The notes beneath the pieces were generated by a model. It saw only the letters and a list, made by a program, of their open reading frames with translations. It had not been told where the DNA came from and did no database searches. A DNA stretch of 64,000 bases, from contig CANMAI010000003.1 of NCBI GenBank assembly GCA_947495795.1, positions 186,001 through 250,000 of the forward strand. Direction: 5' to 3'. Of this stretch, positions 53,986 through 63,869 are shown piece after piece. The number at the start of each line of letters is the position of its first letter. The first letter of the stretch is position 1. This DNA is from an uncultured Paracoccaceae bacterium (GTDB taxonomy: Bacteria > Pseudomonadota > Alphaproteobacteria > Rhodobacterales > Rhodobacteraceae). Made by a program: the position numbers and the translations under genes.

Positions 53986-55119
53986 ATGTCGCTGAATTCG
54001 ATCCGTCCATGGCGCAATATTTATCGCCGAAAGAGCCGCCAGATCCATGTCGGATCGGTGCCGGTCGGCGGAGATGCGCCGATTTCCGTACAAACGATGA
54101 CGAACACACTCACCCATGATGTGAAGGCAACGCTCGCCCAGATCAACGAGGCTGCCGAGGCGGGTGCGGACATCGTTCGCGTGTCTTGCCCGGATGAGGC
54201 CTCGACCACTGCAATGAAAAAGATTTGCCGCGAAAGCCCCGTGCCGATCGTGGCTGACATCCATTTTCACTACAAACGCGGCATCGAGGCGGCCGAGGCG
54301 GGTGCTGCTTGTCTGCGGATCAATCCCGGCAATATCGGCTCGGAGGAGCGCGTGCGGGAAGTGATCAAGGCCGCGAAGGATAACAACTGCTCCATGCGTA
54401 TCGGCGTGAATGCCGGCAGCCTGGAAAAGCACCTTTTGGATAAATATGCAGAGCCGTGCCCGGATGCGATGATCGAAAGCGGGCTCGATCACATCAAAAT
54501 CCTTGAAGATAACGACTTCCACGAGTTCAAGATTTCCTGCAAGGCATCCGATGTTTTTATGGCAGTGGCCGCTTATCAGGGGCTTGCCGATGCAACCGAC
54601 AAGCCGATTCATCTCGGCATCACAGAGGCGGGTGGCCTGAAGTCAGGCACCGTCAAATCGGCGATAGGTCTCGGCAATCTTCTCTGGATGGGCATCGGTG
54701 ATACGCTGCGTGTCTCTCTCTCCGCAGATCCGGTGGAAGAGGTAAAGGCAGGTTTTGAGATCCTCAAATCCCTTGGCCTCCGACATCGCGGCGTGAACAT
54801 CATCTCATGCCCATCCTGTGCAAGGCAGGGCTTCGATGTTATCAAGACAGTCGAGATCCTTGAAGAACGGCTGGAGCACATCAAAACGCCCATGTCGCTT
54901 TCCATCATCGGATGCGTCGTGAATGGGCCCGGAGAGGCGCTGATGACGGATGTTGGCTTCACCGGAGGAGGGGCTGGCTCGGGCATGGTGTATCTCGCAG
55001 GACAACAAGATCATAAACTAGACAACAACAAACTGGTGGATCACATCGTTGAACTGGTAGAGGAAAGAGCAGCCTCGCTGGAAGCAGCGAGCACCAAAAC
55101 ACCAGAGGCCGCTGAATAG
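53986..55119 (+). CDS. ispG: (E)-4-hydroxy-3-methylbut-2-enyl-diphosphate synthase (GcpE)
   Basis: Penultimate enzyme of the MEP isoprenoid pathway. 377 residues. Motifs: [19 protein letters not shown] near the start, [17 protein letters not shown] near 91-107, the LRINPGNIG segment, and the 4Fe-4S ligands in [11 protein letters not shown] (near 272-280) and [10 protein letters not shown] (near 310). AGAGG precedes the ATG. The next gene starts one base past its stop, so they share a transcript. Confidence 0.97.
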   Translation: MSLNSIRPWRNIYRRKSRQIHVGSVPVGGDAPISVQTMTNTLTHDVKATLAQINEAAEAGADIVRVSCPDEASTTAMKKICRESPVPIVADIHFHYKRGIEAAEAGAACLRINPGNIGSEERVREVIKAAKDNNCSMRIGVNAGSLEKHLLDKYAEPCPDAMIESGLDHIKILEDNDFHEFKISCKASDVFMAVAAYQGLADATDKPIHLGITEAGGLKSGTVKSAIGLGNLLWMGIGDTLRVSLSADPVEEVKAGFEILKSLGLRHRGVNIISCPSCARQGFDVIKTVEILEERLEHIKTPMSLSIIGCVVNGPGEALMTDVGFTGGGAGSGMVYLAGQQDHKLDNNKLVDHIVELVEERAASLEAASTKTPEAAE

Positions 55120-55120
55120 A

Positions 55121-55612
55121 ATGCGCATTATGCTAGTCGTCATCCTCGTGGGCATCCTGGCCATCCTCGGCTTTGGGGTCTACTCGATAAGAACCTCCAC
55201 ACATGATCCAGAAGTCTGGCACGTCGATCCCCGCGCCGTCGCCCCATCCGCCACGCCCAATTCGTTCCGCGCAGCACCTCAGGCCATAACGGAACAGCCG
55301 GTAGATATGGAGGCGCCAACATTTGAGGTGAATGCTGCTCAGCTGGCGATTGCCTTTGATACCTTCGTTATGGAGCAGCCTCGCGTGGAACGTGTTGCCG
55401 GCACTCTGGAAAGCGGATGGGTGACGTATGTGCAGCGCTCGGAAACGCTGGCTTTCCCGGATTATATTACGGTTCAGTTCTTCGATCTGGGCGATACCAA
55501 CACCAGCACGCTCGCACTCTATTCGAGATCTCGCTACGGGCATTCGGATATGGGGGTAAACGAAGCGCGGGCGCGAGCTTGGCTAACCTCGATCGAGAGT
55601 TTTGTTCAATGA
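55121..55612 (+). CDS. DUF1499 domain-containing protein
   Basis: 163 residues with an N-terminal membrane anchor (about 2-22: RIMLVVILVGILAILGFGVYSI). The remainder matches the DUF1499 pattern, including VERVAGTLESGWVTYVQRSETLAFPDYITVQFFD and STLALYSRSRYGHSDMGVNEARARAWL. Its function is unknown. It starts one base after the ispG stop and its 3' end overlaps the convergent small secreted protein gene by 30 bases. Confidence 0.82.
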   Translation: MRIMLVVILVGILAILGFGVYSIRTSTHDPEVWHVDPRAVAPSATPNSFRAAPQAITEQPVDMEAPTFEVNAAQLAIAFDTFVMEQPRVERVAGTLESGWVTYVQRSETLAFPDYITVQFFDLGDTNTSTLALYSRSRYGHSDMGVNEARARAWLTSIESFVQ

Positions 55613-55885
55613 AGCGCTGACGCAGCCGTCAGATACTTCGCGCCACATCGGATTGTTCAGAGACATCTCACATCGGGCCGTAAAGAGCCGCCCGCCAACA
55701 TCAAGGCAAACAAGTTCCCCCATCTCCCGCCGGTCGCCCGTGCGATCCGTGCAGAAGCAATCAGTCTTTCGCGGCGTCGTGGTTTCCGTTACCTCTCGGG
55801 GGCTTTCGCCCACCTCCGCAACGTTAAAAATCTGCTGAGGGGCCGCAAATGCGAGTGTTGACGCTGTGAGCACTACCAAGACCAT
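55583..55885 (-). CDS. Small secreted cysteine-containing protein
   Basis: 100 residues with a probable signal peptide (VLVVLTASTLAFA, cleavage near residue 14). The mature part has four cysteines in CFC, LVC and ARC arrangement plus one near the end (DGC), suggesting disulfides or metal binding: TDCFCTDRTGDRREMGELVC, then LFTARCEMSLNNPMWREVSDGC. Not recognised beyond that. The 3' end overlaps the convergent DUF1499 gene by 30 bases. It may be a regulator of redox or copper stress, but that is a guess. Confidence 0.6.
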   Translation of the reverse strand: MVLVVLTASTLAFAAPQQIFNVAEVGESPREVTETTTPRKTDCFCTDRTGDRREMGELVCLDVGGRLFTARCEMSLNNPMWREVSDGCVSASLNKTLDRG

Positions 55886-55966
55886 ACTGAAATCATACCA
55901 AATAAATAATCATCTGGGTAGAGTTTCGGTTGACCATGCCTCTTCGGCACGCCATCCCTCTCTGCC

Positions 55967-57022
55967 ATGATCCCAGCAGAGAAACTCGCCCAGATCCAAG
56001 ACAGGTTCGCTTTTATTGAAGCGCAGCTATCCACACAGCTTGATGCTGCAGATCTGGCCACGCTATCCCGCGAATACGCCGAATTGCGCCCTGTTGTGGC
56101 GGAAATCCGCGCATATCAAGCCCTTCTGCAAGAAATCGAAGAAGCGGAAGCCTTACTGGAAGAGCCGGACATGAAGGCTCTTGCAGAAGAGGAGCTGCCG
56201 GGCCTTCAGGCGGATCTTCCGCTGAAGGAAAAAGCGCTTCAGGTTGCTTTGCTGCCAAAAGATGCAGCCGATGCCCGCCCCGCGATCATCGAAATTCGTG
56301 CGGGAACAGGTGGAGATGAAGCAGCCCTTTTTGCCAGCGATCTCAGCAGGATGTACCACAAACTTAGTGAAGCCCGCGGCTGGCGGTTCGAGGTCCTCTC
56401 CGAAACGCTGACAGAGCTTGGAGGCACACGTGAGCTTGTGGCCGTGATCCGGGGAGAAGGTGTCTTCGCTCAACTCAAGTTCGAGTCCGGCGTCCACCGG
56501 GTACAACGTGTGCCGACAACCGAGTCTGGAGGCCGTATCCACACCTCTGCCGCGACGGTGGCGGTGCTGCCAGAGGCGGAGGACGTGGATATCGACGTTC
56601 CGGCTACGGATATCCGCATCGATACGATGCGCGCCTCGGGGGCAGGGGGGCAGCATGTGAACACAACCGATTCTGCCGTGCGCATCACCCACATCCCCAC
56701 AGGGATCGTTGTCACCAGTTCGGAAAAATCGCAGCACCAAAATCGCGCTCAGGCTATGCAGGTGTTACGGACACGGCTCTTTGATCTGGAACGACAAAAG
56801 CAGAATGAAGCGCGTGCAGCAGATCGAAAGGGGCAGGTGGGATCCGGCGATAGGTCGGAGCGGATCCGCACCTATAACTTTCCGCAAGGTCGCGTCACCG
56901 ACCATCGTATAAATCTCACGCTCTATCGGCTGGATCAGGTAATGGAGGGCGATCTTGATGAGCTGATCGATGCCCTGATGTCGGCCGATCAGGCGGACAA
57001 GTTGGCAGAGCTCGCCCTATGA
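55967..57022 (+). CDS. prfA: Peptide chain release factor 1
   Basis: Recognises UAA and UAG stop codons and releases the peptide on the ribosome. 351 residues. The GGQ catalytic motif is at residues 227-229 ([15 protein letters not shown]); the PAT-like anticodon region precedes it ([23 protein letters not shown]). Overlaps prmC by four bases, whose product methylates the GGQ glutamine. Confidence 0.98.
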   Translation: MIPAEKLAQIQDRFAFIEAQLSTQLDAADLATLSREYAELRPVVAEIRAYQALLQEIEEAEALLEEPDMKALAEEELPGLQADLPLKEKALQVALLPKDAADARPAIIEIRAGTGGDEAALFASDLSRMYHKLSEARGWRFEVLSETLTELGGTRELVAVIRGEGVFAQLKFESGVHRVQRVPTTESGGRIHTSAATVAVLPEAEDVDIDVPATDIRIDTMRASGAGGQHVNTTDSAVRITHIPTGIVVTSSEKSQHQNRAQAMQVLRTRLFDLERQKQNEARAADRKGQVGSGDRSERIRTYNFPQGRVTDHRINLTLYRLDQVMEGDLDELIDALMSADQADKLAELAL

Positions 57023-57846
57023 TCCTCCAAGCCTTGCTTGCACAGGGCATCGCTAGGCTCAAATCCGCCGAAGTACCGGATCCGGCGGGTGATGCCCGTC
57101 ATCTTCTCGCAGCTGCCATTCCCTGCACAAAAGACAGGCTGTCGCTTTACCTCCCGAACACAGTCACGGATGGCCAGATCGCCTGCTTTCAAGGCTTTCT
57201 GACAGCGCGTGAAAGGCGCCAGCCCGTCGCGCAAATCCTCGGCCATCGGCTGTTTTGGGGGCGCGCGTTCAAGGTAACATCTGACGTGCTTGATCCACGC
57301 CCGGAAACAGAAACGCTCATTGCTGCAGCGTTGGAAAAACCGGGCCGTCGAATCCTCGACCTCGGTTCAGGAACGGGCTGTATCGCATTGACTTTGCTTG
57401 CAGAATGGCCAGATGCCAGCTCTATTCTTACAGATATCAGCCCTAAGGCGCTGGCTATCGCCAGAGAGAATGCCATGGCGCTCGGCGTTGCATCTCGTGC
57501 GCAATTCGTTCTCTCAAACTGGTGGAAAGATGTTTCAGGGCATTACGATCTGGTTGTCTCCAATCCACCCTACATTACAGAGACAGAGATGGCCAAACTT
57601 GCACCTGACGTGCGCGATTGGGAACCCCACCTGGCTCTCACACCTGGAGGTGATGGCCTCGATGCCTACAGGCGAATTGCAGCGGGCCTTCGCACACATA
57701 TGGAGGAGGGAGGCAGGGCGCTTCTTGAGATCGGACACACCCAAGGTGCGGATGTCCTGGAGATTATGAAAGACGCTGGCCCGAGCGCGTTTTCCTGCCT
57801 GAAAGACATGAACGGCCACGACCGAATAGTCAGCGTGACTTTCTGA
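57019..57846 (+). CDS. prmC: Peptide chain release factor N5-glutamine methyltransferase
   Basis: Methylates the glutamine of the release-factor GGQ motif. 275 residues: an N-terminal helical domain (about 1-85), then the Rossmann fold with SAM motif [16 protein letters not shown] at about 112-127 and the catalytic NPPY at 182-185. The prfA stop overlaps its start, a common and functionally logical coupling. Confidence 0.97.
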   Translation: MILQALLAQGIARLKSAEVPDPAGDARHLLAAAIPCTKDRLSLYLPNTVTDGQIACFQGFLTARERRQPVAQILGHRLFWGRAFKVTSDVLDPRPETETLIAAALEKPGRRILDLGSGTGCIALTLLAEWPDASSILTDISPKALAIARENAMALGVASRAQFVLSNWWKDVSGHYDLVVSNPPYITETEMAKLAPDVRDWEPHLALTPGGDGLDAYRRIAAGLRTHMEEGGRALLEIGHTQGADVLEIMKDAGPSAFSCLKDMNGHDRIVSVTF

Positions 57847-58058
57847 GGTTCGAGGTTCGCCAATTTCCAACCAATTTTCACTTTCCTGTTGTTTTTCCGG
57901 GTATGGTGGCTATAGCTAAAGAGGTCGGTTTTGGACACGCTCTTCCAGACTGGCAATGCCTTAACCCAAATTCAGGCAATTTGTCGCCTCAATGGGCCAG
58001 TAGAGCACTATGACCATCCTTCGGGGATGGCGCTCCAGAAAAAAGAAATCAAATCAAC

Positions 58059-58676
58059 ATGAGATCTTCGAACAAGTCGCGTTCCCGCAACAAGAACAAC
58101 AATCGCAACCGGAGTGTTGGGAATGTTGTGAACCGCGTTTTTGACAGCGCCGGTCCGGAAGGCAAGGTGCGTGGAACACCGCAACAGATTATCGAGAAAT
58201 ACCAGATGCTTGCGCGAGATGCGCAGCTGTCAAATGATCGTGTAGCAGCGGAAAACTTCCTTCAGCACTCAGAGCACTATACACGGCTGTTGAGCGAAGC
58301 GATGCGCGAGCAGGCCGAGCGGCAACAGGAGCAGGCGGATCGTCAGGCCGCCGAAGCTCAGAACAGAAGCAACAACCAGAACCAGCAGAGCAACAAGAAC
58401 CAGCAGCCGCAACAGGATCAGCCAAGAAGCGAGCCGCAGCCGGATTTTGGAAGTAGCGCTCAGCCCGAGTCGATGATGCCGCAAATGCCAACGGAGGAAG
58501 CGACTTCGGCAGATCCGGGCCTTGTGGAAACACCCGAGGATGCAAAAACGGCGGCTCCAGCGCCCAAAAAACCACGCACGCGCACGCGTCGCCCTGCAAA
58601 ACCTGCAGCAGATGCTGGAAGTGCCGAGCAGGCAAAACCTGAAACGCCGGTTCAGGAAACTCCAGCGGCTGAATAA
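58059..58676 (+). CDS. DUF4167 domain-containing protein
   Basis: 205 residues in a family confined to alphaproteobacteria. The basic N-terminus (about 1-25, rich in S, R, N, K) is followed by the DUF4167 core (RVFDSAGPEGKVRGTPQQIIEKYQMLARDAQLSNDRVAAENFLQHSEHYTRLL, about 27-82), a glutamine/asparagine-rich disordered middle (about 90-140) and a proline/alanine/lysine-rich tail. No function is known; the disorder and basic start are compatible with RNA binding. The start lacks a strong ribosome site. Confidence 0.88.
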   Translation: MRSSNKSRSRNKNNNRNRSVGNVVNRVFDSAGPEGKVRGTPQQIIEKYQMLARDAQLSNDRVAAENFLQHSEHYTRLLSEAMREQAERQQEQADRQAAEAQNRSNNQNQQSNKNQQPQQDQPRSEPQPDFGSSAQPESMMPQMPTEEATSADPGLVETPEDAKTAAPAPKKPRTRTRRPAKPAADAGSAEQAKPETPVQETPAAE

Positions 58677-58679
58677 ACC

Positions 58680-59507
58680 CTATAGCTGACGGCTGAGACG
58701 GCAGAACGCCTCCAGCCCAATCTCCTCAGCTCGGGCGGTGGGTGGTATATCTGCCGCTTCCAAGGCCCCCACGGTGTCTTTGAACACACCTTTCAAAGCG
58801 GCCCGTAGCATTTTCCTGCGCTGGCCAAATGCCGCTGCAACAACGCGTTCCAACTTCTTGCGTTCCGCCGGAAAACGTGGCTCCTGCAGCGGCTCAAAAT
58901 GAACCACGGCAGATGTTACCTTTGGCGGCGGTGTAAAGGTCTGTGGGGGAAGCTCAAACGCCAGCTTTGGTGTTGTGCGCCACTGTGCCAGAAGGGCAAG
59001 CCGCCCGTAAGCCTTGCTGCCGGGCTCCGCAACGATCCGTTCTGCCACTTCCTTCTGAAACATCAGCGTGAGCGAGCTCCAGAACGGTGGCCATATATCG
59101 GGCGTCAACCAACGGATCAGAAGTTCTGTGCCCACATTATAGGGCAGATTGGCGGCTATCCGAACGGGCGCTGAAAGGTGGGGCAATGGATCAGTCGCCA
59201 GCGCGTCCCCTTCCAATACCTGCAACCGGCCCGGATAAGCCTCCGCAATCTCCGCCAGTGCGGGCAGGAAACGCGGGTCGCGTTCAATCGCCAGAACCTT
59301 GCGCGCGCCTTCCATCAGAAGCGCTCGTGTCAACCCACCGGGGCCCGGGCCGATCTCCAGAACATCACATTCGGAAAGCTCTCCCGCACGTCGCGCGATT
59401 TTCTGTGTGAGGTTCAGATCCAGCAAGAAATTCTGCCCTAGCGATTTGCGGGCCGAGAGATCATGAGTAGCAATCACGTCTCGCAGCGGTGGCAACCCGT
59501 CATTCAT
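58680..59507 (-). CDS. rsmA: 16S rRNA (adenine1518-N6/adenine1519-N6)-dimethyltransferase
   Basis: Dimethylates the two adenines near the 3' end of 16S rRNA, a late step in 30S assembly. 275 residues, with the SAM motif [16 protein letters not shown] (residues about 49-64), the substrate-binding N120-LPY123 motif (ANLPYNVG), and the C-terminal rRNA-binding part. Its ATG overlaps the pdxA stop by four bases. Last gene of the minus-strand lptG-lptD-surA-pdxA-rsmA cluster. Also known as KsgA. Confidence 0.97.
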   Translation of the reverse strand: MNDGLPPLRDVIATHDLSARKSLGQNFLLDLNLTQKIARRAGELSECDVLEIGPGPGGLTRALLMEGARKVLAIERDPRFLPALAEIAEAYPGRLQVLEGDALATDPLPHLSAPVRIAANLPYNVGTELLIRWLTPDIWPPFWSSLTLMFQKEVAERIVAEPGSKAYGRLALLAQWRTTPKLAFELPPQTFTPPPKVTSAVVHFEPLQEPRFPAERKKLERVVAAAFGQRRKMLRAALKGVFKDTVGALEAADIPPTARAEEIGLEAFCRLSRQL

Positions 59508-60484
59508 GATGCAAGAGCGCGCTGCCCGGCCATATCGCGCGCCATTCTCAGGGCTGCAATCAGGCTGGCAGGGGAAGCAATGCCTTTCCCAGCAATGTCG
59601 AATGCAGTGCCATGGTCCGGTGATGTGCGGATGAATGGCAGCCCGAGGGTTGCGTTCACACCATGCTCGAAATCAAGCGTTTTGATGGGGATCAGCGCTT
59701 GGTCATGGTACATGCACACGGCCACATCATAGCTCGCCCGCGCCGCCGGGTGAAACATCGTGTCTGCCGAAAGAGGCCCCTTCAAATCCAACCCCTCGCG
59801 CCGAAGCTCCTCAAGAACCGGTGTGATAAGCTCAATATCCTCGCGGCCCATAGACCCCCCTTCGCCCGCATGTGGGTTCAATCCGGCAACACAGATACGC
59901 GGGTTAGGGATACCAAGATCACTGATCATGCTCGCATGTGTAATCCGCAGTGTTTCCCGCAACAGTTCCGTCGTCAAAGCAGCAGGCACATCTGAAAGCG
60001 GTATATGGATTGTTACGGGCACCACGCGCAAAGCAGGTGCTGCAAGCATCATGACGGAACGCTCAGCGCCCCCAAGATGCGCAAGAAACTCCGTGTGGCC
60101 CGGAAATGCAAAGCTCGCGCCGTCCTTCAGAACTTTCTTGGCAATCGGATTGGTCACCAGCGCACTGGCTTCCCCGTGCATCACAAGTTCTACAGCGCGC
60201 TCTATGCTCTCGATCACTACCCTGGCGTTGGCGGTATTTGCGTGGCCAGAGACAGGCGCTTGCAATAGTGGCAAATTCAAAACGGGAAGGCCGCGCAAAA
60301 ACGCGACCTTGGCTTCAGCGGCCGACCCGATTTCAACGCAGGATGCACCTAGGCTCTCCATAAACCTGACATCACCAATCAGAAAGAAAGGTGCTTCTTC
60401 CCGCAATTCCTGCCAAGCGCGAATGCTGAGTTCCGGCCCGATACCTGCCGGATCGCCCATCGTCAGCGCAATCGGCGCTGTCAT
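59504..60484 (-). CDS. pdxA: 4-hydroxythreonine-4-phosphate dehydrogenase
   Basis: NAD-dependent enzyme of pyridoxal 5'-phosphate synthesis. 326 residues, with [13 protein letters not shown], the zinc site in [11 protein letters not shown] and the late [30 protein letters not shown]. The start overlaps the surA stop by four bases and its own stop overlaps rsmA, so the block is translationally coupled. Confidence 0.96.
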   Translation of the reverse strand: MTAPIALTMGDPAGIGPELSIRAWQELREEAPFFLIGDVRFMESLGASCVEIGSAAEAKVAFLRGLPVLNLPLLQAPVSGHANTANARVVIESIERAVELVMHGEASALVTNPIAKKVLKDGASFAFPGHTEFLAHLGGAERSVMMLAAPALRVVPVTIHIPLSDVPAALTTELLRETLRITHASMISDLGIPNPRICVAGLNPHAGEGGSMGREDIELITPVLEELRREGLDLKGPLSADTMFHPAARASYDVAVCMYHDQALIPIKTLDFEHGVNATLGLPFIRTSPDHGTAFDIAGKGIASPASLIAALRMARDMAGQRALAS

Positions 60485-61722
60485 CGGCGCTCAATCACCG
60501 CATCCCCGCGCAGATCCTGCAGATAGCCCTGGCCGAGCGTGTTCATACGCTGGTTAAAGAGGCGGCGGCGTAACGCCTCCCGCTCTTCTGGCGATGTTTC
60601 ATCGGATCTGGCGCAGAGCATGAGGAGTACCACACCGCGCGCATCGTTCTGTATCTCGATGTCACCGGGATCCATCTGAGCCAGCAAGAGGCTGATATCC
60701 GAGGACACTGCACTAACAGGTGTCGGTTCACTCCGCCCGCTTCCCACGCCAAACTCATCGGCACGACGATCCAGATCGGAGCAGAGACTTGTCTCTGAGC
60801 GAATCTTTTCCGCCTGCACTTGCGCTGCGTTCACCGCCCCATCGCCAGCGGATTGAGAAAGTGGGATGATCAGTTGGCTGTAGGTCACGGTCAGTGTTCC
60901 GTCACCTGTATCCTGTCGCGGCTCCTCACGTATATCCAGAAGCTTCAGCATGGAGACGCCGCGGGTAATCGGGATGGGTGCGGTCACTTCGCCCTTTTGC
61001 AGGGCAAGCACCTGCGCTGCCACCTGTGGTGGCAGGGAGGCAGCAGGCAACCAGTCGAGCCGCCCGCCACGCGCAGAGGAGGGCGTGCGGGAGTACCGGC
61101 GAACGGCCGCATTGAAATTGCCTCCACGATTCAACTCCCGCGACAGGCGGCGCGCAAGCTCCAGCGTCGCTTCCTCGCCCCGTTCCGAAAACGGCATCCC
61201 AAGTTCCTGCAAAAGCACGCTTTCCTGGATGCCGCGACTGGCCAGATCAAGCGCCGCATCGAGATCGTTCTCGGTTGGTGTCGCAATCCGGCGGAACCGC
61301 GTTTGCACAACACTTCGCCATGTAATTCCGGCCTCGATAAAATCGTTGAATGTCTCGGGCGCTATCCCACGGGCGGAAAGGGCCTGGCGCACTGTATCAG
61401 CCGTTAGCTCGCGGCGCGCTGCAAACTCTGTAGCGCCACCTTCAATCGCTTCCTCGGTGATCTCCAGCCCAAGTTCTTTACCAGCCTGCAATTGCAGCCG
61501 TTCGTTGATCAACTGGTCTTCAGCCAGCGCCAGAAGATCGCCACCGGCACCAAAAGCTTCAAGCAAACGGGCGCGTTGCTCCAGTTCGTAGCCGGAAACC
61601 ACTCCTTCGTTCACGACAATCGTTGGCGCAAACGGCGTGGTGTCGGCAGATTGTGCCTGTGCGCTGCCCGAGATCAGGGCGATGGCAAAGGCAGTGAAGG
61701 CAGGGCGCAGAAAATAGATCAT
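60481..61722 (-). CDS. surA: Periplasmic chaperone / peptidyl-prolyl isomerase SurA
   Basis: Escorts outer-membrane proteins such as LptD across the periplasm. From the ATG at 61722 it has 413 residues with a signal peptide (MIYFLRPAFTAFAIALISGSAQAQ, cleavage near 24). A SurA N-domain (APTIVVNEGVVSGYELEQRARLLEAFG) is followed by one parvulin-like domain (RTPSSARGGRLDWLPAASLPPQVAAQVLALQKGEVTAPI, near 220-260) and a helical C-terminus; only one parvulin repeat is clear, against two in E. coli. Coupled to pdxA downstream and directly follows lptD. Confidence 0.92.
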   Translation of the reverse strand: MIYFLRPAFTAFAIALISGSAQAQSADTTPFAPTIVVNEGVVSGYELEQRARLLEAFGAGGDLLALAEDQLINERLQLQAGKELGLEITEEAIEGGATEFAARRELTADTVRQALSARGIAPETFNDFIEAGITWRSVVQTRFRRIATPTENDLDAALDLASRGIQESVLLQELGMPFSERGEEATLELARRLSRELNRGGNFNAAVRRYSRTPSSARGGRLDWLPAASLPPQVAAQVLALQKGEVTAPIPITRGVSMLKLLDIREEPRQDTGDGTLTVTYSQLIIPLSQSAGDGAVNAAQVQAEKIRSETSLCSDLDRRADEFGVGSGRSEPTPVSAVSSDISLLLAQMDPGDIEIQNDARGVVLLMLCARSDETSPEEREALRRRLFNQRMNTLGQGYLQDLRGDAVIERR

Positions 61723-61742
61723 TTGGCAGCTTTTACTCGGCT

Positions 61743-63869
61743 CTATCCGCCCGCGCAACGGCGCGCAGGCCATTTCGGGTTCGCGGTGCTTCCCAAACCT
61801 GTCAGGTTCACACTCAACCCGATATTGGTTGATGTCGGCACGTTATTCGATGTGGCCAGCCGACGCGAGAGGGAAAGCGCGAGTTCCACACACTCGTTGC
61901 CATAAGCAAGTCCCGCCTCGCGGAGGGTTGTGCGGGTTTCAGCAAAATCATAGCGCCAGCCTGCCGTAAGCTCCCAATTGGGTGCGAACCGGTAGCGCGT
62001 GGCGATGGTGTATTCCTGCCGCTCTGGCAGCAGGTTGAGCGATTGATCCTGCGGATCGGACGCAAGAAATACATATCCCGTTTCCAAGTCCAAACGCTCA
62101 CTCTTATACACCAGATCAAACGCCCCGCTCCGGAAAGTCAGATCATCAGGCGCGAAAAGCAGACTGGCATTCACCTCAAGCGATGGAGGTAGATCAAAGG
62201 AGATCGCCGTAACGAAATCTGATGTCTGCCCCGTCAGTCCGGATCCAACCGAGAAGCTGTCTCCCGCTTCCTGACGGAAAACCTGCCCCGCTGTCAGCGT
62301 CATCTCCCAGCCGTTCGGGTCGTAACGCGTGTAGTTCACCCCGATATTGGCGCGTGCGCCTGTCTCTTGCGCGTCTTTACCTGGAAAGCGGTTCAGCGAG
62401 AAGAGGGATGTTTCATCCAGTTCCGGTAGAAGACTGTCCTCATTCGGGATCGGGCCGGATTGCCGATTGTCGGAATAAACAACCTGCGCAATGGGCTCGA
62501 TTACATGCGTGGCAGAACCGGTATCGAGCGCAAAGGGCCAGCGCAAGGTAGCCCCCACCGTAGGCACGGCACGCGTTACAAGGTCCTCAGTGAAACTAGC
62601 ATCATCACTGACATGATAGGCATCAAGCCGCAGATCTCCTACGCCCTCAAGCTGTATGCCGCTGCCAAAAGTATGGCTGCCTCGCCAATCCGCACCGCCG
62701 CCAATGCGCAGCACATCACGCCCATCGGTGCGCACCAGATTAAGCACATCACCCGTTACACCGAGCCTCCCGCCAAGAGGCCCGGCATCCCAAGCCTTGC
62801 GATAGCCGATATTGGGAAGCACCAAAGGGATCTCACCAGCCGTCTCATCATCTCTCAGGGATTGGTATCCGGCGATCCTGAGATCCAGATAATCGCGCTC
62901 CCGAAAACGATTGACCTCTAGAAAACTGACGAGTCTGTCTTCGTCGGAATAGTTGAACTCCTGAAGGAAAGCATCATCGGTCACAAGGTTCAGCTCGAAG
63001 TCCGTCTGAAAGCCGTAGGGCAGATCAAACTGCCCGCTATTGGCCACGAAGCCACGAAAATCGTCCGATGCAAGACCGTCATTCAACGCAAATGCGCCGG
63101 ATAGGTTCACACTGCCAGAGCGAAAATTCTGGCGGTATTCTGCCTCCAGCAAAATGGAGCCTTCCGTGGTCACAAACGGGGTGAGGGTTATGTCCGCATG
63201 GTCGCCGATAACAATGTAGTAAGGGGCTTTCACCCCGTACCCGTAGATATCGGAGCTTGAAAAAACGGGGAGCAATGCGCCGGTTGCACGCTCGACACCC
63301 GGTGCCGGAATACTGAGGCTGGGTAAATAGGCAATCGGATAACCCGCCACATCAAACCATGCCTTTCGAAAGTAGATCCGCTCGGCTACCTCATCATGCA
63401 CCACGCGGGTTGCCCGGATCCGCCAGAGAGGTGTGGGCCGCTCAGCGCACACAAGGCAGCTGCTGGCGACCACACGGTCCAGCCCATTGTAGCGTCCGTC
63501 GATCCGCTGGCCGCCTTCTGCGGCAATCTGCAACTGCTCGTTCAGGATAAGCCGTGCGCCAGTTATCAGCCCGTTGCGCAAATCGGCTGAAATTTCTGCC
63601 AGATCCGCCAGCAGAAGCACATCTTCCGCAGTAGAGAGGCGAATGGGCCCCTCCGCGCGGATCCGATCGTTTCGTCTGTCATACGTGATGGAGGAGGCTT
63701 CCAGAACCTGCCCCTGATAGCGCACAGTCACCGTTCCCGACGCGGTGATCACGTCGCCATTGTCGGTGATATTTAGCGTATCCGCCAGCAGCGTCACTTC
63801 CTCGCTTTGCGCCCAAAGGGGTGTGGCGAGCAGGCAGCTCATCAGGCATGCCAGAACCGCAAACCTCAT
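61743..63869 (-). CDS. lptD: LPS-assembly protein LptD
   Basis: Outer-membrane beta-barrel that inserts lipopolysaccharide together with LptE. 708 residues from the ATG at 63869; signal peptide near 1-20 (MRFAVLACLMSCLLATPLWA). The N-terminal OstA/LptA-like domain is at about 25-120 (LLADTLNITDNGDVITASGTVTVRYQG), then the diagnostic CLVCAERPTPLWRIRATRVVHDE, and a long series of barrel strands. Its start overlaps the lptG stop by one base, and surA follows immediately, an arrangement conserved in many proteobacteria. Confidence 0.96.
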   Translation of the reverse strand: MRFAVLACLMSCLLATPLWAQSEEVTLLADTLNITDNGDVITASGTVTVRYQGQVLEASSITYDRRNDRIRAEGPIRLSTAEDVLLLADLAEISADLRNGLITGARLILNEQLQIAAEGGQRIDGRYNGLDRVVASSCLVCAERPTPLWRIRATRVVHDEVAERIYFRKAWFDVAGYPIAYLPSLSIPAPGVERATGALLPVFSSSDIYGYGVKAPYYIVIGDHADITLTPFVTTEGSILLEAEYRQNFRSGSVNLSGAFALNDGLASDDFRGFVANSGQFDLPYGFQTDFELNLVTDDAFLQEFNYSDEDRLVSFLEVNRFRERDYLDLRIAGYQSLRDDETAGEIPLVLPNIGYRKAWDAGPLGGRLGVTGDVLNLVRTDGRDVLRIGGGADWRGSHTFGSGIQLEGVGDLRLDAYHVSDDASFTEDLVTRAVPTVGATLRWPFALDTGSATHVIEPIAQVVYSDNRQSGPIPNEDSLLPELDETSLFSLNRFPGKDAQETGARANIGVNYTRYDPNGWEMTLTAGQVFRQEAGDSFSVGSGLTGQTSDFVTAISFDLPPSLEVNASLLFAPDDLTFRSGAFDLVYKSERLDLETGYVFLASDPQDQSLNLLPERQEYTIATRYRFAPNWELTAGWRYDFAETRTTLREAGLAYGNECVELALSLSRRLATSNNVPTSTNIGLSVNLTGLGSTANPKWPARRCAGG

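Noticed and set aside
58370-58430. Repetitive CAG/AAC-rich stretch in the DUF4167 gene as a CRISPR or microsatellite array
   Set aside because: It encodes the Q/N-rich disordered linker of the protein and has no regular repeat-spacer structure.
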